Assembly (NCBI GenBank): GCA_009869945.1 | Contig: WIXG01000020.1 | Span: 1-64,000, forward strand | Direction of reading: 5' to 3' | Length of the DNA: 64,000 nt | DNA from: Mesaphorura yosii | Lineage: Eukaryota; Arthropoda; Collembola; Poduromorpha; Tullbergiidae | In this document: positions 48,001-63,133 of the stretch, in pieces | Position numbering within the stretch: the first letter of the stretch is position 1 | How the letters are laid out: each line of letters opens with the position of its first letter | Program-made: the position numbers and the translations under genes | The notes under the pieces: generated by a model | Database searches by the model: none | The model's input: the letters and a program-made list of their open reading frames with translations, nothing else | Told to the model about the DNA's origin: nothing

Positions 48001-51000
48001 TGCGTCCACTTTGAAGTCCTGCAGGTAAATTTACAGTTATTCTACTATTCATTTTGCCCTGTCTGACCCACGCTTCACAGATTCTAGGCCGAATATCGTA
48101 GCTCAGAGTTGTTGTTTTAGTCTTGCGCGATCCTCGCACACTATTTGGCGGAGTCTAGAATCGTGAATCTTTTGATGAGACCACCGTAGAAAGAACGCGA
48201 GTGGAGAAAATTCTTTTGCTCTCGGGCTTTAACTTGGCATTCAGTATTCAGTGCTCAGTTGAGTCACTGGTTTGTTTCCCTTCTGAGTTGGGGTTTTTCA
48301 ATATGGACTGTGGACAATAACGCATTCTCCTTACATGTGCCCGCAGAGCACCGTCAACACTCACGTAGTAGTCGGCTCGCGCACATAACCAAAACACTGA
48401 CGGCTCTTTCCATTCAGTTGGGCTGAAGCTGTGTTGTGACGAGCACCATCGTTCTCACTCCTGCAACCTTCCACGCTAAAAAAACTCGTGTGTTTACAGA
48501 GTTGGTGTCCTTTCGACGTACTCTTATTTAAGTTAAATAGCCTCTAAGTTGTGCGGATTTGGTTTTTGGCACTGCAGAAGCATGTTTATAACGATGATCA
48601 TTTTTGAATAAATTTACAAAATATCCTACATCAAATGAACGACAGCGTGCGCCCTCGTCGTACTGTACTCCGAGTGTCCGGCGTCTCAAGTCGAACTAAA
48701 GTCCCAGCGTTCCTCACGTCAAATGTTGTAAATGAGATTTTTGTAGAATCGGCTGAGGCAACATGCGAAAGTGATTGAAAGTGAGAAACAACGTTCACAG
48801 TGAACAAAGTGGATTTTATCACACGGTGAGATTTACCTGAAGGACCCTTCAAGGAAGTTTCTCCACATATTCATCGGCGCTGCACTGGGCAAGGACGAAG
48901 GGACAGTTGAGACTGACGTACGCGCAACGCAAAGTATTGAGTGCATCATACAGAACGCCCTGTCGTTCCGTTTCCCGATGATGGACCACACACAACGTAT
49001 TTGAGGTGTTATGCACAGATATTAATTTAATGCTTCCATTTCAATGAACTCATGCAATTAGTGTGGACGACGGCTATTTCCCCACTTCAAACGTTTCTTC
49101 GGCATGTGCATGCGGAAACTGGACTCTGAACCGCTCTTTAGATCGATTCTGTGACATACCGCGGCCGCTTTCTTCAATCACCGCCAAACGCTCATTCGTA
49201 ATTTACGGCTCACAGAGTTTGACTATCATTTCTTTGACAAGTCGTTGCTACATAAATTTCTGAACGATGAACGTTGGACAATTGTCGCCATCTGCTTCAA
49301 TCCCGAACTTCCGTCGGTAGTATCGTCATTCGAATTGGCCGAAGTTTGGAGTTTGTCTTATTTGGACAATAAGCATTCACTCAACAACTACGATTTATCC
49401 ATTTGCAGTTTGTTTTCGTGAGACGCGGAAAATCTTGTCAAGATGAGGATTAAAATGCCAGCAGTCAGAATTGCACAAGGTAAGCTCACTTGTACTTGGT
49501 TCAAATCCTGCTTTCTTTCTTTCGGCGCAGTGTACTATGCAGTGTGCACCGGCACCGTGCGTTTACGGCGCGAGCATCGAAAGGCAAAGTAAAAGTGCCA
49601 CCAATTTTTATTCTCATACATTGAATTGGGATTATGAAAACAACTTTTTAATTTTCATTGTGAATCATCTCTCATTTCATTTCTTGCATCTCATCAAGAT
49701 TATTTGCATACATCTTTGATTTTTAGGCATGAGATGAGGTACGAATGAAAAAAAACTAGTTTTATAGTTCTGGTATGCTTACACGCACGCAGGACGCATA
49801 AAAAAGTTGACGAGACGCGACGCGTAATCTCCTGTGACATAATAAGTAAAATAGCAAGGCTCTTTTTTTCATTTCGAGGGAGCGGGCCTTTAGTTCGGCT
49901 GCATAAGAAAAAAGAGAGTCACAGGTAAAAAATGGCCAGGTAGCAGGCGTTAAATGCTTAAGGGAGCTGGGCTGCACTGCACTGGGTCCAAGTTCAAAAC
50001 ACTTTGGACATTCGTCATTCTAGTATGAAAATGACAGTTGAGTGCAGTGAGAAAGGTTTTTCAATTTCGGTCCGCGAAGGTTTCTTCACTCCTGTGTCCT
50101 GGTCCCTTTCGGTTGATTACACAAAGATGAAACATTTTCCCTTCCCTCATCTCGGTGGAACTAAATTTTATTAAATATTTTTGTATCAAAATAAATATAA
50201 AGTGATACATATTTTACATACGCATAAATTTAGGCAGGACACAAAGAGGAAGAAAGGAAACCGGGCAAAAAAGATTCGGATCGGTTTTTTCTTGCGAAGG
50301 TCCATCTCGTCGAAATAAAATAATAATGGGACTGGAGTCTATGATCATATGCAAAATAGCGGCTCCGCACTGGAGGGACAATGTCTTTAGAATTTTTACT
50401 CACGCAAGTACAATGGTCCGAATGAATGAATAATAACCAACGCTCGTTCAATTACCATACGAAAAGGTTGTCTTGCTTCAAAGGTGGAGCGAAAGGAAGA
50501 AAGAGGAAAAATAGGTCGTCCGAAAAGATGAGAAATTGCGCTTTTAATCTGAATCTCTCAATTCAAAGAAGTTAATTTTTGGATTTATTCTCCATCCCCT
50601 TCATATTCAGATTGCGCCATGTCCTGAGAACCGTTTTTCGTGAACAAAAAAGCCAGTGCCCAAAGCATGTGAAAAAAGGAGGTCCGACTCTCACTCGTTC
50701 ACATGTTGACAATTCCTCTGATATTCAGATTCAGAAATGACAATTCAGACTTTTGCTCAGGCGCAATTGTGTAACGGTCAATGAAAGTAGTTGCCAGAAG
50801 TCCACAAAGAAGCACGCAGAGTTCGTGAAAGATTATCTGCGGATATGCACTATCATAGTTAATCATGTGAACGCAAAAGTACATTTCTACAATTGCGGTT
50901 AAGTCAACTTCACATGCAATAAACGACAATTGGCCATAATAGCAATGTCTTGTCGTGGCCGTTTGCCGAACAACACAAAATAATCTTGAGACGAGTTCAT

Positions 51001-51389
51001 TTTATGGCACCGGGAAAGTTGAGAACTTGCATGCAGGTTGGGGGCTCAACGGTCAGCGGTAAGGCTATGCGAGGTGAAGTACGTTTCTTATGCTGTAGTC
51101 GAAATTAAACTCGGACTGAAGGGGTGAGCCGGCCGAGTCGTCGAGTACCTCGCATGAGTGGAATTTCAGGGGCAGACTTGTATTGGTATCAGCCGTTTCA
51201 ATCTCCTAAAAATAACTTTGCGTCGCTCACTTTAATTGACGATTACCAAGCCGAGATGTGCGTAGTCGTAGGCTAATGAAAGAGTTAAATGGACAATCAG
51301 ATAATGAACGGCCGCCGTATAGACCAACTTCAACTCGTCCAGAATTTTATGAGAAGTGAGAAATGCCTGCCTGACTTGACTTGATGGAA

Positions 51390-51413
51390 GGACGGACGGA
51401 CGCGGACGGACGG
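51390..51413. repeat. Short GGAC tandem repeat
   Basis: Five complete GGAC units plus a GG tail lie in 24 bases, interrupted by one CG. It is a small microsatellite. Confidence 0.8.
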
Positions 51414-52021
51414 TTATGCAATGGGCAAGTCGTTCCATGCATTGTTATAAACATGTCAATTTTACTATGCAATTACAATTTCCTATTTTCCCTTCTTAAA
51501 AAGAAGAATAAAGTGATCATCTCATCCGGTCCTCTTCTTCGCCTCTTCGACGAGACGACGAAGTTGTTTCATGCACGGAAGGCGACTGGCCTCTCCTCGT
51601 TCACATGAAACACTTTCCTTTTATTGCTCTTGAATTCTCATACTCTGTGACTTGATGTCCACTTGTGCTCCGTACGCTTATTAGCACGACGGATACGTTT
51701 GTCTCCGAAACTGAAATTTTGACAGGTCAAAAGGTGTAGAAAATTCTTTGCTTCGTGATTCCAATGTTTTGCAGTATTCTTATTCTCATATGGTGCTCAT
51801 TGTGGAAGTATTTATGTGTTCCACATTTTGACTTTGACCTTTTTTACAATTCGGATTAGTTTTATTGCTACCAGACTCTGAAAGAATTCGTGATTGACAA
51901 TTGCGGGGTCGCCTTTAACGTTTTCATAAAATTGGTACATTTTCCTTACTTTGCCTTCCAGCGAGACGTAATAATTAGCCGCCTGGCATGAAGTTACGCC
52001 GCCTTGTTTATGAGACATCAG

Positions 52022-52047
52022 GTCAAGTGCGTATGCACGCACTTGAC
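52022..52047. promoter_or_regulatory. Compact palindrome with paired TCAAGTG sites
   Basis: GTCAAGTGCG and its exact complement flank TATGCA. Each half contains TCAAGTG, the known core for NK2/tinman-class homeodomain proteins, in opposite orientation. The palindrome is seen directly; a regulatory role is inference. Confidence 0.35.
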
Positions 52048-55000
52048 GCACGAGAGAACCAAAGAGGAAATCGTAAGATTCTTTCTCAGAAGAAAGTGAC
52101 AGTTTTGATGGGACTCTTGGTGGTCATTATTTCGTCATACATTTGTTTCCCTTCTCGGACGATCGCATCGCTCCGTCTGAGCAGTGACCCGTCGTGTTCA
52201 TGGTACCTGATCTCAAAATCAAATAACTTTATCCGTTGATGTTCTCCCTTCTTGCACCATGCAAAGCAGGGTTGCTTGAAGAGTGCATTCACCGCAAAGT
52301 TCTCCGGTAGACTTACAACTCAAATCTCTGCCTTCGATTTGTTTGTTGTTTGTTTTTCAGTCCTTTACTCCTGATTTTTATAATTCAAAAGAGTTCTGCG
52401 TGTGAATAAAATCAGAATATAATATCGCCACCATCAAAATATTGTTCCAGATTATTAATGCGTACGGACGCACAGAGTTTTTCGTACAAGGATAAATGTG
52501 TTTAATATGGAATCATAACACGACTACCCAACGCTTCAGCCTCGACATGCAAGCACGGGAGCGCATAGGGAATTTCTATTGTTTTTCAACTTTCGACAGA
52601 CTCACAGTGCCCATATGTGTCTATGTAATCTGCTCCTTTTTTACCAGTTGATTCCGAGTCATTGAATAAAACATGTGCACAACACGGCCAGCGTAATTTT
52701 CCTTTGATATGTCTCGAAGACCAGTGGCAGAGGATTCACAAAATAACATGATATAACTGAATTTATAAAATTTAAACGTGAAAATCAAAATTTTCCGAAA
52801 GATGTACGGCTGGACTTTTTATGGACACGTCAGAAGCCTTTAATCTAATTCACGTTTTCACTGACTGAAAGCGGTTCACACGTAGCGATTCAATTCAACC
52901 CGAAGATTTACAAGATGATTGTGTAACGCGGTGGCAAAATAAACAAATCGCAGGAGCAGGCGACCAATTACCGTGCGTAATAGAAATGGAAATTAAAAGT
53001 GGCCAGCCTACATCCTGGCGGGCAGCGTACAATGTGATAATTCGGATGTAAATAAGCATATAAATTGAAAACCGGTTTTCTTAACACCGTGTATGCCAAA
53101 AGAAAACACACGCACGACAAGACAACATTTGAATGGTCATTCGATGTTGTTGCATGTTTAACAGTTTTTTGTCCGGTCTTTCTTTGAGTGCACACAAGAT
53201 CAACATATTACTATTGTTAAATACTAGTTTTTCGTGAGCACTTACGCTCGGCGATATCTTTATTATGGCGTTTGGCACACGCTCATCACACATCTCCAAA
53301 CACCTTTCATGCAACTCGCTCAGTTATTATCAAACTCAACGGCTAAAAACCTCCTACATCAGAATTAATGGCTACCGTGAGATGAAACCAAATCCAATTG
53401 ATCATTCTGCAAGACGTGAAAGATTAAAGATTCGTGCAAGATCGGAGATCGCTCAAGAACCGAATTAGCCAATTTGAATAAATGTACCCATTCATCTAAT
53501 CACGGGACTGTGCTTATGTTGTGTTGCGTGTGAATCTGAAATTAATATTGTTTTATTATCTCGCACATCTAGTTATTGTTCTTGGAACCTTACTCTTGGA
53601 CTGAATTCACCTCTTTCGCACTGCACTGCAAACACGTCTAATCATTTCTTGACTTTAATATTTTGGCCAAGCAAGCCGACTTGGCAGAAGAGTTGATAGC
53701 AATTTGAGGTTTGGGCTTTGGCCTGGCCTGTCTTTCATTTCATTACCGCAATTGCTTCCCTTCACCTCAACTCTGCAGACTTTGCAGGACTTGAAGAGGT
53801 GCTTTCATTTCTTAGCATCTGCATCGGAGCACAGGTCGACAGGTACCGTACTCTTTGCCTTCTAAGAAGCAGTGTTCTTCTGATTCTGATATTTGGGATT
53901 ACATAAATTATAATAATAATAACAGATCGACCTAATAAGATCTGAAATTACGTGGACGTGGACGGAAAAAGGCGAGTGAGCGAGATGGTTTGCTTTCCGT
54001 GCGTGTGCGAGCATTTCCTTCCTAATAAATCAACTAATGGTGATTTTCAATCTCCTTCCTTCTTGCCTACAATGTTTCAAAAGCACCACAGCAGTCATGT
54101 CCTTAATAGAATTCTTCTCGTAAAATGTAGGAGTATGAGCGCAGGCGATTTTATGCAAATTGGCCAGAGCTGAATTAACGCATCGTATGAAAGGTTTGAC
54201 ACGGAAATGTGAGAAGAATTTTTCTTGCTGCCTTGATAACTCACAAGCGTGGACGTCATCGGCTATCAACATGTTTGCCTCATTCCTTGAAGGAGCAGAG
54301 TTAGAACCCGAGCTAGAACCCAGTCCGATGGTCAGCTATTCAGGAACACATACACAATGCACGCTCACGTAGAGGAGCAGAGAGTGGTCGGCATGAAAGA
54401 AAGGCTTGGCATTGGGCAACAGTCCAGTTTTGATCTCACGATTGCTTTTCCCATGCGCTTTTCTTTTCATTACAGCTCATACTCGGACCGTCGAGTGGTC
54501 GGCCAGTGTGTGGGAGTCAATTCAAAATAAATCCCTCCCAATTTGCGGATTTGTAGTTCTAGACTCATTTCTACTTCTACTGCGCTGTCAGGCCCCGAGG
54601 ACGTCACTCCTTTTGCGGTTTTACAACACCAACGTAGTTGCAGGAATGTAGCAGTGTCTGTGCAGTGCACAAATAAATTGCTTTGATTTCCGAGAAGCGC
54701 GCAGCGTTTTGCATTATTCATTCACTTTCACTTTAATTGTCGATTCGACTCCGACTCGACTCGATCACAATGAGACCAGAATTGATTAAGTGGTCGTTGC
54801 TACAGCCAAAGGTAGACAGACTCATTTTTCGATCTTCATGACGCACTTTTTATTCAGATTGCCGTATTATTTACTGCTTACATGTTGAGTGGGGCTAAGT
54901 GAGGTTGGTGCATTAACTTGAGTTCTTCAAGCGAGAATGGTAAAAAAGTAAAAGGTTACACAGCACACAATCGGCATTCAGCAACGAGGTCTTAAGTACC

Positions 55001-58000
55001 TCACGACGTGAAAGTACTGAAATATTATACGATAATGATATGCATGCATAATGTATACGGCTGGATCTGGAGTAAATGCAGTCTACATGTTAAAACTTTT
55101 GTATTCAAGAACGGAACTTTGGGTTTCTGGATGCATGCGCTGTGAAAGAGTTCGCTAGACTCTTTCTCTTCCCTGACTTGGGTTCAGCAAAACAACGGGT
55201 TCACTTAGCACTAGCATTGTGAATGAGCCGTAGTCGATGCTCACAGTGCAGAGGAGCAGAAGAAAGTCTAACCTCGGTTGCATGCGCGCTCTTAATAGCA
55301 TCCAGAACGGCGCGGCGGGCTAGGAACCGAAATGATGAGAAAAAATATGACACTAGGAGATGAATGCTCTCTTTTACTTTTTCTCTCAGTCATTATGCAA
55401 ACGAGAATGAAGGATATCGATTAGTCCCAGCTCGAATCCACGTGCAAGAGTGAAATTTCCCATTGTCAAATGCATGGGTCGCGAATGCCGTACACGTACG
55501 AAGTGAGATCGAGAGAATCATCACCATTATTGCTGCATGCCTACTTGGCCATTAGGTTTTAGGGCATTGATGTAATCGTTTACCTGGCTGACAGTGTTCG
55601 AACCATGCAAAACCTAAAGCAGGCCATTATTAACTTGTGTAATGTTTATCTATTAGCCTTTTAACGAGCAACGTCCTATTATCGAACCACCATCATGAAC
55701 CGGCTCATTCATAGTCACTTTTGTCGCATTAATGCATGCAAGGTAATATTATCAATCGAATCCTTTCCTTCATGCTACTGGTCTTGTTTGCAAATACAAA
55801 TTACAGTAGACAAATATGTCCTCTTCAAGATCACAGCAAAAATTGTGAACTGCAGTCGCAAGATTCTCAAACAAGGAAGATCCGAGTTTAATGGTCAATA
55901 ATCAAGACTTGCTTGTCTTTTGGCCGAACACATTAACACTGTCAATGAGGCGAGGTGGAGAAATGAATTCAAAAGTTTGCCGTCAATTTGCAATGCTATT
56001 TTTGTCACATTCGAATTTTTTGCACAATTGCGATCGGTCGACCACCGTAATGACTGCTGCAATGTTCTTAGCCCAAGCGCAAGACGCACGGACGTGAGTG
56101 TCGCCAGTCCTTAATACGTGTATCGCACGAATTTATTACACTCTCCTTTCTGCTTCACGAATTTTCTGCGTTGCAGACTTCGGTTTGCCTTGTCGGCAAA
56201 TGTGCACACATATGTGGATTTTTTGCGAACACGGAGCATGCTGGCGTTGCATCCAAATTTCCAAGTGAGTTTGAGTTGTTTTGAATGAGTGATCAGGATG
56301 AAGGGAAGGTCGAATGTAGGCCACGCACAACCTTCTTTTGCGGAAAAGTATCTGCGGACAATTGTGCAATCCTGTCAGATTACAGAATGTATTCATTCAA
56401 ATGCCCTGCGTTGGTTCGTTCATGTGTGCGCGTGGAATTTGGAACAGATGAGAATGAATTATGGTTTTATTATTATTTGCTTTGTGAATATTTTTGTTGG
56501 AGGTTGAATATTGCCAGGAAAGAGGAAAGTATTTTAATATGTATCTCCCAACTATCTGCCATTCGCCGTTTGGCATTGTAATGTCGTGTCATTGTAACTG
56601 CGTAGCTGTTGGCATATGCAGTTATGAATGATGATTTCTGTGTTTATGAGCGTTATGATGTCTGGACCTTTTGTCCTGCATGCACATTTAAATGGAACTT
56701 GACGCAATCATAGGCTGAATGGTGAAACACGCTGCTAGCTTCAACTCATTTCAGTTTTCGCACAGACCCAGACGGACTGAAGGGACAGCGGAGATCCCTT
56801 GTAGCCTTGTAGGGGTGGGTCAGCATTTTTTATTATTATTACACAATTTTATACCATCAGATCGCAGAGTGATTTCACTCGGCCCTTCATGTGGACACGT
56901 CTCTCGCTCCGTGTCCGTTCATCCATCCATCCGTCACTAAAAATCCATATCTCCTGTCCTCTTGACGTACGGACGGCAGAAGCGAACGGCCAGACGAAGG
57001 TCCATTCGCTGGCAGCAGCACTCTGAAAAGGGCAAGTTTGGGAGAAAGAGCGGAGTGGTCGGCCAGACCAAAAGCAGACCGTCCGTTTTGCTTTTCGTGG
57101 ACAATGAGAGTACGATTGCGTATGGGCAGGACGGATTCGTTGGTGATGTGTTATGATGAGAAAAGGGACAGTGTACCCACAAAACATCATTCATCATAAA
57201 AAATTTGAAAGGCATAACAAAAACAGAAAAATATTATTTCATAAATTTTTGTGTGTCCTTCGATCTTTAAATTTACAAATGCACTTTCTGCTGCGTGGAG
57301 GATCCTTTTTCCCATCTTCGGTTCTCGAAGCAGCGCATATGCTGCAGGCTGCTTGAAGGGACTCTTCCGTGAGACTTTGTTTTCTTTATATTTTTGTTTT
57401 GTTTAAGAGAAAAGAAAAGAAGTCCCGAGAGAGCGAGAGCAGTGGAGAGTCAGTGGTCGCTGCTTTAGCGTAAGTCTGTGCTTTGCCCGTCTTGGGTCCA
57501 ATTTGATTCTCGAGAGTTCACATACTCACCCTGTTTTGAAGTGATCATGAAGCATGAGAAATGGAACCTTCGCCTTAACCTTCTTTACTCGTGTTGCACG
57601 TTGCACAATTCTCGCCCCGTACAAATTACGCGTTGCGGAGCTCACAAGTGGACTGCACGCTCGGTTTTGATAAACAACACACCTTTTAAGCGAGCTCATT
57701 TCCCTTTGCATTTTCCGTTTTTCAATTTTTATCCCCCAAATTGGAAATAGAGCAAAAGCAAAAGCCAAAAGTGGACTCGCATTTCTTGCTCTGGAGTAAT
57801 CCTCGTCTTTTATTCGTTTTTTACCTTTTCTACTTGATTTAGTACTAATAGCTCTCATTACCTTTCGAACCGTTCCAAATTCTTGCGTGTTTCACGACAT
57901 GATTTTTTACCGTTTGAATGGCAGTCTTACAAAAGTACTCCGCACTCACTCGTTCGGTGCAATGTGGGGTTCTTTAAATTGATTTTCTTCATGCCATATG

Positions 58001-61000
58001 CTGCGCAGGGCATCCAATTTCCACATCCACACATTGAGTAACGGCCAAGATCGCGATTCGAAGGCATTGTTCGGGAATTATCAATTTGAGGTCAGTTGGG
58101 GATCCGGCTTGTATTCTCAATAAAAAAACGAAACGCTCTCTGGAAGGTGACCATGCCGACAGGGAAAACCCGTGATCGGAGAGCATGACAATAGAATTCG
58201 TTCAGACGACACATATGAAGGAATGAGGCTCAAGGTATGTATAAATTGCAAGCCATGGTCTTTCTCGCCTAAAATAAACAGGATGATCCACCACATAAAA
58301 TTATGCATTCTCTTCCCAGTCGCCAGTGGAGTTTTTCGGTGAAAAATTATAATGTTCATTGCTCGGCGAGTGGGGACGCGTATGAGTATTTATTTGAGTA
58401 ACGGTGAACTTCTTCAGCTTTACGGCGGAAGGACAGGCGAGAGCACAGGCAAGCTCATACACGTGAGACGGTCCGTCGAGGCAAGACACACTTGGAAGTT
58501 GGTGGTAAAAAATTTGAGAATAGGATAGACCGGATGTGGATAAAAACAACATACTTTACTTCGCTTGATCGTGTCTAACCCTCGAAAGGCGAACCATCCC
58601 TCAGATCAAGCGTTACTGTAATGCATTAAGAAACTTTGTATTAAGACAACGAGAGCTGAAGGTACTCCACAAGAAACGTTGCCACTTAAACTTCGTCGAG
58701 TCTCGCAAGTAATTTTAATTTTAGGAACGTGCGAAATTCTTTTCCTCGCCATTGGACTTTACTCGCCAGAAATCCTCGTCGTTTTTGTCGTTTCGACTCG
58801 AGTGATTTACTAATCAGTCCTGAAGTATGAAGCACATTAGGACGTGGACTGATGAAAATTGTAATTATTGTACGCATTATTGCTGTCATTATTCCGAGCC
58901 TAAATACTTTTCTTAAAAGCGTAATTTCTTTTCTACGTTGACTGATTACGAAATGAGATGATTTATTCATTTCCTTGCATTTGCTCTCCAACCTGAGCCA
59001 CCTTGTCGAGATTTTTGAGAGAGGCAAATGTAAATTTTTCCGACTGCCACGACCGTAATGACGGTAATTGTTGATTCATTCGACAAAACCACGATACATT
59101 TCATTTATAAATTCAACAGGATCGACGTCGTTCCACTTTGTGCTTTGTTTTTCGTTGAGATGGAGAAAACCATTACGCATGTGACAAGGACATTAACATA
59201 ACCTGCGCTTGCAGCTGAGTGCTGGCACGGCCACCACAAATTCGAGACAGTTACACGGCCAAGCCTGCATACCTTAAAAATTAAGTCATAACGCATTACT
59301 CGTATTACTAATCACATGTCCAAAATAAGACACCAATTCCACGAACTTCGATTGTGACTCATTTATTTACGCGTATTGGTCGTGTCTGGTCACCACAATT
59401 TATTAGACCCACTGTAAACCCGTGTCAGACAGAAGCCATAAAACCCAAGTACAGCTTTCAATCAGACACTTTCAATTTCCAATAAATTCCACACCGACAA
59501 ACCGACGACAATCGCAAAGACCACTCCAACAATTGGGCATTAAACGCGGTTCGTCATACTTTGATGTTTTCGGCTTTCTTCTTTCGGCTCATGTAATAAA
59601 ATTGGAAACAGTCGAAATTACTTTTCCATTACACAATAAGCAGCATACTTGCAGTCCGGCCGTGTAACATCATTAAATCCTTACTCAATGTTGTGTGTTT
59701 TTTACCATTTACCATTTGGGACGGTATTATTTTTCCCCAAGCATTTGGTCACAGTTCACACACTCAGTCCTCAAAGCTCATGACGATGCGCCTGCAAACG
59801 AGCCTCAGCCTCAAACATCGGACATATGGACAAGAATGGATGAGAACCTTATTATAACGTGTTATTGCTAGCCTTCGAGTACTTTTACTATGCACACTGC
59901 ATTTCTCTGTTCGTCCCACTGGCCTCTGCTCCTGTGCTGGAGCAAATTTGAGATCGAAAGAAAAGATGATGAAATAAATACACTTAACCCATTCCGTGTG
60001 CATGTGCAACTTGGAAGGGCTACCAGACCGGCACTTCACTGTGGGCTATTGAGATAAAAAATTACGCACTGCAGTGGTACGAGTAATTTCTCAAGTGCAG
60101 TCTGTAAGCCACGTAACGCAACCAATTTGAGTTAAAGACAACAAAAAATGGGTCAGAGTTTTTGGAGAGTTTGTTCCATTTCTGAACCGTGAAGGGTCCT
60201 CCGTGCACGTTGCACTTGGACAGTCGAATACGATATGCGATACAGTTGGCGAGTGAAGGTAAGGGTTAGAGAGAAATGAATTCGTGTCTCGTGTGAGCAC
60301 ATTCTCGGCCGGCGTCAGTTACTTGTTACAGTTAGTGTTGCGACCAGCAGCTCGAGCAGCGTTTTGCATCACATTGTGCGTCCGCTGTTCTATTGTTGCT
60401 CTTGTATAATAAATGATGAAAACATCAGGAAAATTTTTAATGGACATAATGCAATAATGGTGGTGGTACTTGGATGAGGTCTGCCGGTTGCTCCAACCGA
60501 CGACCGGTGCTGCGTTGTGGCAACATTGCTGCCCAGTCGAACAGCAGACGGTAGCCCTTTGAGTCTAACGACCAGGAAAACACAAAAAGATGGGATTCAT
60601 GCGAAGGGACTTGTGGCAATAAAAAATGAGAGTGTGATGTGATACGGAGCGAGATGGACTGCGTCTATTTATAATTTTCTTTCACTGCGAGTGGGTACGG
60701 TCCGGCTAGACAGGAGAAACAGCAGTCAGGCAGCTTCTCTCACGGCAATCATAAACAGTGTGGATAAGCTGCCCTTGAATTTTGAGTCGGTTCTTCGCTT
60801 CCTTTTTAGATCCAAGTGCAGCAGCATTATTACGATAAAAAATTACCTACCTCAACATCGCGCGTATGATTTCAAGGCTTTCCAGTTTTTATACGCGTAC
60901 CATGCCCCGTGATAAAGGGCTTTCGTTTTCTTTCTTCGTTGTACTCTCACTCTCGTTTGTCTCATCTTCCCCATTACTCTGAATTGCTGGCACCGGCACC

Positions 61001-63106
61001 GGCACAGTTGCAGTTGCCGGTGAGAGTCGGCTCGCTGCTGGATTGCACTTCTGGCTGCATTTCCCTATGAGCTTACGCTTTGCATATGCATGGACCTTTG
61101 CTAAAATAATATTCATGTACAGTGTGATGGAGTAATGTATTATGATAAGTTTTTAACTGCAGTGTGTAACTTTGTTATTATCGCACTGCATATGAGAAAG
61201 AATTTCAAAAGTTACGTGCCTGCACTTTTGTCTAGTTGCATTTCGTTGCAGTCCGGACGGGGCAATGAGGCTCGCAGTTATAATCCTTTCTCCCCTTTCC
61301 GTCCGTCCATTTATCAATGCACTTCTTTACGCAAGCTAAAAATTCAGAAAATCCTTTTCATCTTGGTCTGTCTCTCCATCAACTTGTCCATAATGCCGTG
61401 CACTGGGCATGTGTGCATGTTACGTGTGGTTTTCAGTTTGTCAAGAGCAAAGAGAAAAAGGGTCAATATTCCAATCCGTAGCATTGTCCATGTGTGATGT
61501 CGAAACGCATTGTTGAATGGCTGTGATTCTTAATGTCGTTTGGGTCTGGGTCAGGGTCTTCTGAAAGGATGAAGTACAATTTATAAAACTGCCCACAAAA
61601 AATTACGTGTCCGTCGTATTTTGAGTTACGATTCCTATCAGATTCCGAACCCTAAAGAGATTTGTGAACTTCGTCAGTCCGACGCGGACCTGGACGCTTG
61701 TTTTCCTCCTGTTTTTTATCCTTACGATTTGTGCATTTAAAAAATGAAGGTTCCATGTGTGTGATTCCATCGTCCGAGGTCTGTCGGTCCAGGTCTTAAT
61801 ACAATTCCCTTGAGGGACGTATTGCGTAGGGAGTCCATCATCAGAGGCTATTTCTCGTCTTCCTGCTGCCTCTCTACTCTGCCTGACCCTACCTTAATAT
61901 CCTGCCTGTTGAGCGTAAAAAGGTGACGCAGGACTGGAATAAAAAAAAGTACACATGCGAAAGAAAAACCAAGGTTATGGTGTTTGGAAATTACCTTTTC
62001 AACTCGCCTTACCTTTCCCACACACGTTTCTTGGTCCTTGATCCTTTGTATACGCTCACATGAGAGAGAGGGCGAGACGAGGAAGTAGAACTGGAGAAGG
62101 GCTCACGACAACAATGTAAAAAATAGGAAACCGGACTCAATCCCGTCGTAAAACTGGCCATGAGAAAAAAGTGCAATATAATGGCCATCATCACGCATGA
62201 TCATATATATCTCTGACCGAATCATCTTGAGGATGTGGGCAAGACCTTTTTTCAATGCCTTCAAAATCTCACGTAGAAGGAGATTTACAGAAGAGATTAG
62301 GCGAGGGAATCGATGTGGTCATTTTTAAAAAAGACAGATTGAAAAATTCTTTTTGTTTGAGAAAAATAGGAATAGGAAAGCTCATGTGCGAGTGGAATGT
62401 TCGACCGACAAGGATATTTGATCTGCCCGCACTGCATTAAAGAAATATGCCCAAATTCGGAATTAAAAGAACGAAATCCCTCCGCCGTTGCAAGAGGAAC
62501 TAAAAATAGTCCCGGATTGTCCAGCCGGAGCAGGGTCAAACAGAAGTCAATGTTAATATCGTATATTTTGTCAGAGTTTCACATTTCACTTGCTTGCTTT
62601 GCGTGTCGCTCCGCTTGCACTCTGAAAATCACGTACGCGTCCTAAAATAGAAGTCTGGCGCATTATACTTGAGAATTCTGATGCTGATACCGATGCAGAT
62701 GCAAGATATCCTTCTATGCACTATGAAAACTTTGGCATAACTTGTGCAAACACGAGTCACAGTCGCAAGTTTACTTTTTCTCCTGGTTGGTTTTAAATAT
62801 AAATTAAAGGAGAGCATAATGCGATAATGAGGATACTTTCGGGAATTACATCTCCGCGTTTTTCGTGCATAAAACTTCGCATCTTGGTTTCTGGTTGTTG
62901 TCCACGGACAATGCAGTGTTAAGGACGGAAAGAATCACGACGTTCGCTTTACTTTGCATTCTCTTTCTTGACATGATGACCCTATTATTTCTCAAGAAAT
63001 GAGCAAAATGTCATCATCGTCATTTTTGGCTAAATTCGTCACTATGAACAGCGTACAACAATGGAATTTTGAGATACCCAGTGATTTTGATCACTGAGCA
63101 GAAGCT

Positions 63107-63133
63107 TATATAAAAGTTCATCCACCTTCAGTC
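63107..63133 (+). promoter_or_regulatory. Possible TATA box with TCAGTC initiator
   Basis: TATATAAAAG is followed by TTCAGTC, an arthropod-type initiator, with the initiator A at 63130. The spacing, about 23 bases from the first T of the box, is shorter than the usual 28-31. No start codon or exon can be tied to it inside the window. Confidence 0.2.

Noticed and set aside
49062-49421. 120-codon frame with a single internal TGA, looking like a pseudogene
   Set aside because: I recognise no family. One stop in 120 codons is not rare by chance in a region this long.
49443-49479. ATG followed by 12 codons and a strong GTAAGC donor
   Set aside because: Too short to judge, and there is no promoter or downstream exon in view.
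49496-49510. GGTTCAAATCC, an exact tRNA B-box word
   Set aside because: The flanking bases do not form a T-arm stem, and there is no A box or acceptor stem around it.
55590-55606. GTTCGAACC word resembling a tRNA T loop
   Set aside because: The stems do not pair and the rest of a cloverleaf is missing.
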